Assembly: GCA_029782225.1 (NCBI GenBank) | Contig: JAKOVF010000162.1 | Span: forward strand, 1-54,651 | Direction of reading: 5' to 3' | DNA: 54,651 bases | Source of the DNA: Chloroflexota bacterium | GTDB taxonomy: Bacteria > Chloroflexota > Anaerolineae > Anaerolineales > Villigracilaceae | Shown: positions 24,221 through 30,331 of the stretch, one piece after another | How positions within the stretch are numbered: position 1 is the first letter of the stretch | How the letters are laid out: each line of letters opens with the position of its first letter | Notes under the pieces: generated by a model | What the model saw: the letters and a program-made list of their open reading frames with translations, nothing else | Told to the model about the DNA's origin: nothing | The model's database searches: none | Made by a program: the position numbers and the translations under genes

Positions 24221-24258
24221 GACGATAGACCACCAACAACGGTTGGTGGTCTGTCGTC
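24221..24258. repeat. 17-bp-stem palindrome (REP-like)
   Basis: Arms 24221-24237 and 24242-24258 pair with one wobble around a 4-nt loop. It lies between two minus-strand genes and shares its agaccac / gtggtct core with the palindrome at 560-600. Confidence 0.6.
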
Positions 24259-24266
24259 AGTCGTCT

Positions 24267-25010
24267 TTACGGGTTACAGATCACCTGGAAATCGGCCTTT
24301 TCACTGATGTCATTGGGATCCAGCACATGCATGCTGATCCAGTAGTCATTGGGGCTGGCAATCTGATAGTAATCGCTGATCGTTTGTGTGGATGCCTCCT
24401 CGTACGCAATCGTATTATTGACCGATGAGACTCCCGTGCTGACTTCCCAGCGGTAGGTGACCAAAGCAGGGCCGTTCGTCGTGATATCTGCGCTGAAGTA
24501 AACTACTTGTGGGAACTGATCGCAGGCCGCAACCAGCCTGGGCTGCTGCATGGTGACGGCAATTTTTGTTACGGATGCAGCCGGGGGATTCACAATTGGC
24601 AAAGCCTCCACGTTGCCCGTTGTTTCGACAAAGTCCACAGCCACCCAGCAGTGACCATCTGGATTGCCCGGGTCTTCGATGTAATACCATGTGCCCTGAG
24701 AGTTGATCCCGGCGATGGACGCGGACTGTCCCTCCTTTAGTTCTCCAACCATGCTGTAGACTGTGCCCGGGCCAAAGCGGCAGTTCACCAGGCTTGCTTT
24801 GGGGCGCGCGCGCGCAATAGAGGGTGTAGACGTAGGTGTATAAGTTGGCAGGTCAACGGGCAGGGGATGTGGCGTGAGTGTGCCCGAGGGTTGAGCCTGA
24901 GCTTCGGTGAGCGGGTCAATTGTGGGCGGAGATGGAGGCGGTGTGTTGGAATTACAGGCAAGCAATGCCGCGGCCAGCGTCAGCCCGGCGAGGCAAAGAC
25001 GGTTTCTCAT
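24267..25010 (-). CDS. lipoprotein with bacterial SH3 domain
   Basis: The signal peptide ends LLACNS, a lipobox. A Pro/Thr-rich stalk of about 55 residues follows. Residues about 72-130 form an SH3b domain (ASLVNCRFGPGTVYSMVGELKEGQSASIAG, ending GHCWVAVDFVE), which usually binds cell-wall peptides or mediates surface contacts. The last 100 residues are beta-rich, probably an Ig-like fold. It stands between a CcmC-like gene and a protease-inhibitor lipoprotein, both on the same strand. Role at the cell surface is inferred; partner unknown. Confidence 0.8.
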   Translation of the reverse strand: MRNRLCLAGLTLAAALLACNSNTPPPSPPTIDPLTEAQAQPSGTLTPHPLPVDLPTYTPTSTPSIARARPKASLVNCRFGPGTVYSMVGELKEGQSASIAGINSQGTWYYIEDPGNPDGHCWVAVDFVETTGNVEALPIVNPPAASVTKIAVTMQQPRLVAACDQFPQVVYFSADITTNGPALVTYRWEVSTGVSSVNNTIAYEEASTQTISDYYQIASPNDYWISMHVLDPNDISEKADFQVICNP

Positions 25011-25087
25011 GATCCTCCAAATTGTCTATCAGCGTAGACTCATCTTATCCCCCTGTCCCCCTCAATTCAATAGGAAGTCAGGGCTAA

Positions 25088-25456
25088 TTATTTCACCACA
25101 ATGGTAAATGTCTGCGTTTGTTCAGGCCTAGCTGCGTTGTTCCCGGGAGGAAAAGACCCAAGTGTGATGGTCGTCTCGCCTGTGTTCACCCCCTTGAAGA
25201 TAAAAACATCCGAGCCGCCGGAGCCGGGCTGGACCGGCTCATTGGCACGGTAATCACGCGACACGAATTCCACGATGTTCGGATCGAGGTCGCCGACGAT
25301 CTCCCAGTGATACCCTGTGGATGGGTTGGACTCGACGATGACTTTGAATTCCTGCCCTGCGGTCGCTTCGATTTTGACCTGAGGCTCTGCGTTCTTTGAG
25401 AGACTGCAGGCCGTAAGCACCAAGCTGACGAGAATGACTGTCAATATTTTTCTCAT
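25088..25456 (-). CDS. chagasin-like (I42) cysteine-protease inhibitor lipoprotein
   Basis: The 122-residue protein has a lipobox (LTACS) and one Ig-like inhibitor domain. The I42 signature loops are visible: NPSTGYHW, GSGG and a Pro/Arg-containing third loop (PPGNNAARPEQTQTF). Chagasin family members block papain-like proteases by inserting these three loops into the active site. A paralogue is encoded at 36822-37244. No papain-like protease gene lies in the window, so the target may be foreign or encoded elsewhere. Confidence 0.85.
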   Translation of the reverse strand: MRKILTVILVSLVLTACSLSKNAEPQVKIEATAGQEFKVIVESNPSTGYHWEIVGDLDPNIVEFVSRDYRANEPVQPGSGGSDVFIFKGVNTGETTITLGSFPPGNNAARPEQTQTFTIVVK

Positions 25457-25618
25457 CCTGGACTTCCTTTCGCTTCTTTCTGGACCCTTTGCTGGCTGCC
25501 GTTTAACTTCATTTTCGCGGCCGACAAATCATGCTGCAAGTTTCAAACGCGGGCGAGGTATTCATCAGTTTTTAACGGTCAGCGATTAAGATTGTAACAG
25601 TTAGACATAGGAGTGATA

Positions 25619-26023
25619 ATGAAAAACGCATGGAAATGGATCCTCGGGATCCTGCTTGTACTGGTTATCCTTTCAATACCGTTCCTGCTGCATTTCGCCT
25701 TCGGGAACAATCTGATCCGCGGCTTTGATGGACGCGGACCCATGATGATGGAACGCTTTGGTCCGAACCACCCCGGCTTCGGCCGTGAATTCCGCGGCCC
25801 AATGATGGGCATGCGGGGCGGATTTGGTTTCTTTGGCCCATTCCGGCTTTTAGGCGGGCTGGTAGAGTTGGCTCTCTTCGGAGTGCTGCTTTATGGAGCC
25901 TACTGGCTGGGTAAACGGAACGCGCGCGTCGTGATGGAACCGGCGCCCGTGGCAGCAAAGGTTGCGGCTGCCAACCCTCCTCCTGCAGAACGGGATCAAT
26001 CCAATGATTCAAAGACTGAATAG
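25619..26023 (+). CDS. small Gly/Met/Phe-rich membrane protein
   Basis: The ATG has AGGAG 7 nt upstream; a GTG two codons earlier is too close to the ribosome site. The 134-residue protein has an N-terminal transmembrane helix, then an unusual segment rich in Gly, Met, Arg, Phe and Pro (RGFDGRGPMMMERFG, RGPMMGMRGGFGFFG), a second transmembrane helix (LALFGVLLYGAYWLG) and a Pro/Ala polar tail. Methionine-rich loops may bind copper, but this is speculation. No family is recognised. Confidence 0.65.
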   Translation: MKNAWKWILGILLVLVILSIPFLLHFAFGNNLIRGFDGRGPMMMERFGPNHPGFGREFRGPMMGMRGGFGFFGPFRLLGGLVELALFGVLLYGAYWLGKRNARVVMEPAPVAAKVAAANPPPAERDQSNDSKTE

Positions 26024-26050
26024 CTTTAGCTGAGAGTAGGTGATCCCGTA

Positions 26051-26077
26051 AACGCAGGGCAGAAGATGCCCTGCGTT
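26051..26077 (+). terminator. hairpin after the Gly/Met-rich gene
   Basis: A perfect 10-bp stem (26051-26060 with 26068-26077) with a 7-nt loop. The T-run is weak. Confidence 0.5.
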
Positions 26078-26150
26078 GATATTTAATCGGATAAACAAGG
26101 AGATAAAATCGGACAATTATGGTATACTTTTAGAACATATTTTCGTATTT

Positions 26151-26258
26151 ATGATCAGTACATCACGAGACGACTGGGAGAGGCCCGAAAATAGAGAGCG
26201 TACCACCCGCACCCCTATTTTCGTGACGTACCAACAATACAAAAGGAGACTGTTATGA
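26151..26258 (+). CDS. possible 35-codon upstream ORF overlapping the propeller gene
   Basis: The frame starts at an ATG shortly after a TATACT box (26123-26128) and stops at a TGA that overlaps the next ATG (ATGA). It encodes a very polar peptide rich in Arg and Thr. No Shine-Dalgarno precedes it. A 9-bp inverted repeat (CGAAAATAG / CTATTTTCG, 26186-26194 with 26215-26223) lies inside. It may be a coupled leader ORF or simply an open stretch of 5' UTR. Confidence 0.3.
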   Translation: MISTSRDDWERPENRERTTRTPIFVTYQQYKRRLL

Positions 26259-27415
26259 GCCAAAAGGTTATGGTCTTCGTCGGGACAAGCAAGGGCGGCT
26301 TTATCTTCAATAGCGACGCCAAACGTGAGAAGTGGCAAACCAGCGATATCCAGTTCAAGAGTTGGGATGTGATGCACATGCAAATGGACCCGCGTGACCA
26401 GCGCCTGCACGCGGCGGCGAACCATTTTGTCTATGGTCCCACGACTCATTATTCAGACGACCTGGGTAAAACGTGGACTCAGGCGAAACAGGTCCCGCTC
26501 ATTACTCGTGCATCGAAATCTGGCCGGCCAGCCAGCACGGTGGATGAGGCCTTCCGTTCCGAGGGAGGCGAAAGCATAAAGAACATTCCTGAGAAAATGA
26601 TCAAGGTCTGGAACATCAAACCGGGGCGCATCACGGAGCCGGATGTCCTGTATGCCGGTGCGCAGCCTGCGTCCTTCTTTATCTCGAGAGACCGCGGCGA
26701 GACGTGGGAGCTCAACGAGAGTCTCTTTGACCATCCCCATCGCGGCTCATGGAATCCAGGAGCAGGCGGCCTTTGCCTTCATACCATTTTGCTCGATCCT
26801 GATAACCCGCAAAGAATCTACGTCGCAGTTTCCGCCGCCGGCTGCTACCGCACGGACGATGGCGGCCAGACCTGGGAACCATACAACAAAAACGTGCGCG
26901 CAGATTACAGTCCTAACAAGTTCCCTGAATACGGACAGTGCGTGCATAAGATGGCATTACACCCCTCCGACCCAAAGGTCATTTACCAGCAAAACCATTG
27001 CGGCGTTTACCGCAGTGACAACTTTGGCGAAGACTGGATCGATATTGGTGAGGACAAGCTGCCTTCGCGTTTTGGCTTTCCAATTGCGGTCCATCCCACG
27101 CGGCCGCGCACGATCTACGTTGCCCTTGAACAAAGCGATGAGTATCGCATGAGCGTGGACGGTAAATTCTCTGTCTGGCGCAGCACGGATGCAGGCGATT
27201 CCTGGGAGCGCCTCACCAAGGGCCTGCCTGAGAAGGCCCATCTCGTTGTCTTGCGTGAAGCAATGGCAACAGATACCTTTGAAGACGCGGGCATCTATAT
27301 CGGTACGGATACCGGTCAGTTATTCTACAGCCGTGATTCGGGAGATAGCTGGGAATTGCTGGCAGATTACCTGCCGCCGATCCATTCCGTGGAAGCGGCG
27401 GTTATCGAGGCATAA
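26255..27415 (+). CDS. BNR/sialidase-like beta-propeller protein
   Basis: The 386-residue protein has an AAAGGAG Shine-Dalgarno. At least five Asp-box repeats (S-x-D-x-G-x-T/S-W) are visible: SRDRGETWELNE, TDDGGQTWEPYN, SDNFGEDWIDIG, STDAGDSWERLT and SRDSGDSWELLA. These mark a WD40/YVTN/BNR-type propeller. No signal peptide is present, so it is probably cytoplasmic. Propellers of this kind act as glycosidases, lyases or scaffolds; the Arg triad of true sialidases is not evident. A strong terminator follows. Confidence 0.85.
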   Translation: MSQKVMVFVGTSKGGFIFNSDAKREKWQTSDIQFKSWDVMHMQMDPRDQRLHAAANHFVYGPTTHYSDDLGKTWTQAKQVPLITRASKSGRPASTVDEAFRSEGGESIKNIPEKMIKVWNIKPGRITEPDVLYAGAQPASFFISRDRGETWELNESLFDHPHRGSWNPGAGGLCLHTILLDPDNPQRIYVAVSAAGCYRTDDGGQTWEPYNKNVRADYSPNKFPEYGQCVHKMALHPSDPKVIYQQNHCGVYRSDNFGEDWIDIGEDKLPSRFGFPIAVHPTRPRTIYVALEQSDEYRMSVDGKFSVWRSTDAGDSWERLTKGLPEKAHLVVLREAMATDTFEDAGIYIGTDTGQLFYSRDSGDSWELLADYLPPIHSVEAAVIEA

Positions 27416-27418
27416 ACG

Positions 27419-27455
27419 AAGTGACTGTCGCCTTCCAGGTGACAGTCACTTTTTT
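27419..27455. terminator. terminator between convergent genes
   Basis: An 11-bp perfect stem (AAGTGACTGTC / GACAGTCACTT) followed by a T-run ends the propeller gene and abuts the stop of the MocR gene. Confidence 0.85.
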
Positions 27456-28896
27456 AACTTCCCGCCAAACCCTTGATCATTCCGCCCAGTCGTTCCAGGG
27501 CGCGCTCGATGGGATAGGTGAACGAGGCCGCGTTCAAACGGATGAAGTTCGAAAATTGATAGGTAGCGGAAAAGACGTGACCTGGTGTCAGCGTAATACC
27601 GCCCTGCAAGGCAACCTTATAGAGTTCGAGCGAATCCACATTTTCCGGGAGCTGCACCCACAGCACGAACCCTCCTGAAGGTCGGGTAAGACGCGTGCCC
27701 TCCGGAAAGTAGCGCATCACGGCGTCAGACATCAAATTCGCATTATGGGCATATTCACGCCGCAGGCGCCGCAGGTGCTGGTCATAGCCGCCGCTCTCGA
27801 GAAACTCAGCAATTGCCATCTGCGGCACCGTCGGGGATGAAGCGCTGAGCGTAAATTTGAGCCATTCGATCTCGGCCTGATAACGTCCCGCTGCGACCCA
27901 TCCGATACGCAGGCCCGGGCTGATATCCTTTGAAAAGGCCGAGAGCAGCATGACCAGTCCCTTTGTATCGAACGACTTGCAAACCAGCGGGCGCTTCTCA
28001 CCAAAATATAACTCGCCGACAACATCGTTCTCGATCAGCGGGATATCGTGACGCGCCAGCAGTTCCACCAGGGCCTTTTTCTTTTCGTCGGGCAACTGGC
28101 TTCCAAGCGGGTTGCTGAAATTGGATATGACGACAACGGCTTTGATGGGATTATGCTCAATCGCAAACTCCAGCGCTTCCAGGCTGATTCCCTCGCGCGG
28201 GTGCGTGGGGATCTCGAGCGCGCGCAGGCCATGCACCTCAAGCATTTGAAGGGTGCCGAAGTAACAGGGTGATTCGGTTGCCACAATCTCGCCTGGCTTG
28301 CACACTGCATGCAAACACAGACTGATCGCTTCTGTACCTCCGGATGTAATCTGAATTTCACTGGGTGAAAGGCTGCAGCCAGCGTTCACGGCACGGCGGG
28401 CAATCTGTGTCCGCAAAGCCATCAAGCCTGGCGGAAATTGATACTGGTGAGCCTTCAAGCCTTTTTCACGCGCAAGGCTCGAAATAATGCGGTTGATTTT
28501 TTGAGTGACCTGGGCATCCAGAATGGGCAGAGCTGCGCCGAGCTGTACCAGGCCCGGGTTGAGCGAATCGCGCATAATGATCATGACCAACTCATGCAGG
28601 CTCACCTGACTGGGATCGCGCCGTGGGGAGGAGATGTCCGGCTCGGGTAAACGCTGCGCCAGTTGGGCACGGACGTAGTAGCCCGACTGCGGGCGGGCTT
28701 CGATCAATCCCTGATCTTCGAGAAGATAATAGGCCTGTAGCACTGTGCTGATGCTGACCCCTTGCTGCCGGCTCATCTCGCGGACCGAGGGGATGCGTTC
28801 GCCTGAAGGGTAGGTCCCCTGCTGAATCAACGCGCTCAAACGATCGGCAAGTTCCTGATAGCGGAGAGATTTGGTGGGCAAATCAGCCATTGGCAC
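27454..28896 (-). CDS. MocR-type GntR/aminotransferase transcription factor
   Basis: Residues 1-75 are a GntR winged helix (GTYPSGERIPSVREMSRQQGVSISTVLQAYYLLEDQGLI). Residues about 110-475 are a PLP-dependent aminotransferase fold with the Lys in SAFSKDISPGLRIG, the Asn in SNFSNPLG and the Asp in ENDVVGELYFG. These regulators sense amino acids or vitamin B6 and often control a divergent gene. Here the divergent neighbour is a DUF2917 gene, and the region between holds several inverted repeats that could be its operators. The length of 480 residues is typical. Confidence 0.93.
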   Translation of the reverse strand: MPMADLPTKSLRYQELADRLSALIQQGTYPSGERIPSVREMSRQQGVSISTVLQAYYLLEDQGLIEARPQSGYYVRAQLAQRLPEPDISSPRRDPSQVSLHELVMIIMRDSLNPGLVQLGAALPILDAQVTQKINRIISSLAREKGLKAHQYQFPPGLMALRTQIARRAVNAGCSLSPSEIQITSGGTEAISLCLHAVCKPGEIVATESPCYFGTLQMLEVHGLRALEIPTHPREGISLEALEFAIEHNPIKAVVVISNFSNPLGSQLPDEKKKALVELLARHDIPLIENDVVGELYFGEKRPLVCKSFDTKGLVMLLSAFSKDISPGLRIGWVAAGRYQAEIEWLKFTLSASSPTVPQMAIAEFLESGGYDQHLRRLRREYAHNANLMSDAVMRYFPEGTRLTRPSGGFVLWVQLPENVDSLELYKVALQGGITLTPGHVFSATYQFSNFIRLNAASFTYPIERALERLGGMIKGLAGS

Positions 28897-28990
28897 GGTA
28901 ACAGTTACAGAAAATTCAACAAGTACAGTTTATTCTAACACAAACTGTTATGGTAACAATTTCGGAACTTTGCATCTGTACTTGTCGCCT
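28897..28990. promoter_or_regulatory. candidate MocR operator region
   Basis: The divergent intergenic region holds nested repeats: AAGTACAG at 28919-28926 with CTGTACTT at 28976-28983, ACAGTTT with AAACTGT around 28924-28948, and GGTAACAGTTAC beside ACTGTTATGGTAAC. Such paired half-sites suit a dimeric GntR-type regulator. Confidence 0.5.
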
Positions 28991-29039
28991 TGCATGTGAG
29001 ATACTGAGAATGACGAAAAGCCTTAGCAGGAGAACAAAT

Positions 29040-29285
29040 ATGAACCTAAGCTCAAAAACCCAAAAGGTTGAACTCAACCTTCGCCCGCATGAATTGCTCA
29101 CTCTGCACAACATCCATCATGGAATGGCAATCGAGTGCAAAGACGGAATTTTATGGGTCACTTGCTCTGGCGAACATCAGGATTATATGCTGCGGCCGGG
29201 TCGGCGATTTATAGCCCGGGGTGATGGCGATCTGGTGATCGAAGCAATTGACCATTCATGTGTAGACATCGAGGAACCATCGTAG
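29040..29285 (+). CDS. DUF2917 domain protein
   Basis: The 81-residue protein starts at an ATG with an AGGAGAA Shine-Dalgarno. It is a compact cupin-like fragment: VELNLRPHELLTLHN, IECKDGILWVTCSGEHQDYML and PGRRFIARGDGDLVIEA match the DUF2917 family. Function is unknown. It is divergent from the MocR regulator, which is the likeliest controller. In other bacteria DUF2917 genes are often found beside such regulators. Confidence 0.8.
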   Translation: MNLSSKTQKVELNLRPHELLTLHNIHHGMAIECKDGILWVTCSGEHQDYMLRPGRRFIARGDGDLVIEAIDHSCVDIEEPS

Positions 29286-29366
29286 TAGCTGGTCTCGATT
29301 TCTTACTCCTTCCAATCTCTCTCGTGCCTGCGGGGCAATGCACGAGGGAGGAAGAGGATAAAAGTA

Positions 29367-29402
29367 AACGACGGTCACTATCGAAGTGACCGCCGTTTTT
29401 TG
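29367..29402 (+). terminator. rho-independent terminator
   Basis: A 13-position stem (29367-29379 with 29385-29397) with one mismatch is followed by TTTTTT. Confidence 0.8.
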
Positions 29403-29417
29403 TGTCCAGAATTGTTT

Positions 29418-29957
29418 CTATGCAGTCTTGAATGTTTTGCGAATGCCGATCCGAAAAGCCCAGCCCCCATAGGCACCGATGAAGCCAACAGCCAGGGCAA
29501 TGATCGACCCGAAATTATGGGTGGTGCTGATTTCATAAAGAGGCAGCCAACTTGCGACCGCCAGGGCCAGCAGCCAGGGCCGGCGATATCCCAGCAATGC
29601 GATCAAGCCGCAGACCAGCAGGATGGCGCCGACTGTGATGCCGGTGTCATCCCAGGTGGGGCGCGAGTCCACATAGGCGATAAATAGTCCCGACAGAACC
29701 GCAACCGCTAAAAGTATTTTTTGCATAAGGTTGATCCTCTCATTTTCGAATGTGGATGAAACGAGTCTTGCTGAACCGAAGCGTTTCAAAGCCTCCTGTT
29801 CAGCCTGTTCACGGCTCAGGCCGCGACCAAGGCCCTGCTCCACCGATTCGAGCAAATGATCCTCGATCTCTGCCAGTCGGTCATGGTCGGACAATCCGCG
29901 CAGCCATAGCTCCCATTCGAGCGAGCGCAGGTAGGACTGGATGTGATTCTTCATCAA
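29418..29957 (-). CDS. PadR-associated membrane protein (HAAS/permease-prefix type)
   Basis: The 179-residue protein has a cytoplasmic helical N-terminus of about 75 residues (SYLRSLEWELWLRGLSDHDRLAEIEDHL, LGRGLSREQAEQEALKRFGSA), the permease-prefix/HAAS-like helical bundle that commonly follows PadR genes. Four transmembrane helices come next. It overlaps the padR gene by 4 nt. By analogy it may act as a membrane partner or sensor for the PadR repressor. A role in stress or antibiotic sensing is inference. Confidence 0.75.
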   Translation of the reverse strand: MMKNHIQSYLRSLEWELWLRGLSDHDRLAEIEDHLLESVEQGLGRGLSREQAEQEALKRFGSARLVSSTFENERINLMQKILLAVAVLSGLFIAYVDSRPTWDDTGITVGAILLVCGLIALLGYRRPWLLALAVASWLPLYEISTTHNFGSIIALAVGFIGAYGGWAFRIGIRKTFKTA

Positions 29958-30271
29958 ATCCCCGCCGTGGCGTCAACCGCTTTGGAAAAGGTCCGCCATT
30001 CTTCCTGTCGCTTTGCCAGGGCTTGCTGACCTCTGGGTGTCAATTCATAGACCCGCCTTCGACGCGGACTATCCTCCTGCCATTGACTCTTGAGCAAGCC
30101 CTGTGATTCCAATCGATGCAGAGCGGGGTAAATGGTGCCCTCCGGCAGATCAAAGAGGCCACCGCTGCGCTGCCGCAGAGATTCGATCACGGCGTAACCG
30201 TGAGCGGGTCCCTCGGTGAGAACCGCCAGCAGAAGTAAATCGAGATGTCCTTTAAGTGCTTCGCCAATCAT
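29954..30271 (-). CDS. PadR-family transcriptional repressor
   Basis: The winged-helix motif runs through LDLLLLAVLTEGPAHGYAVIESLRQRSGGLFDLPEGTIYPALHRLESQGLL, the PadR signature. The charged RRRRVYELTPRGQQAL wing follows. The start is set at the ATG 8 nt after a TAGTAT -10 box; an in-frame ATG 8 codons earlier lies inside the promoter. The mRNA is therefore probably leaderless. Two repeats of a palindromic site cover the promoter, so autorepression is likely. It is the first gene of a two-gene operon with a membrane protein. Confidence 0.88.
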   Translation of the reverse strand: MIGEALKGHLDLLLLAVLTEGPAHGYAVIESLRQRSGGLFDLPEGTIYPALHRLESQGLLKSQWQEDSPRRRRVYELTPRGQQALAKRQEEWRTFSKAVDATAGI

Positions 30272-30272
30272 A

Positions 30273-30308
30273 CCTAGCAATACTACACCTAGCAATACTA
30301 GGTGTCAA
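30273..30308 (-). promoter_or_regulatory. padR promoter with overlapping operators
   Basis: On the minus strand TTGACA (30303-30308), exactly 17 nt, and TAGTAT (30280-30285) form a near-consensus promoter. A palindrome CCTAG-N5-CTAGG (30288-30302) fills the spacer, and a second copy with one changed base (30273-30287) covers the -10 and start region. Confidence 0.75.
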
Positions 30309-30331
30309 GAGAAAAAAGAGAGAATTTTCTC

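Noticed and set aside
24221..24258. Terminator of the SH3 lipoprotein or CcmC-like gene
   Set aside because: The stem is strong but neither strand has a T-run, and a related palindrome occurs elsewhere in a different context.
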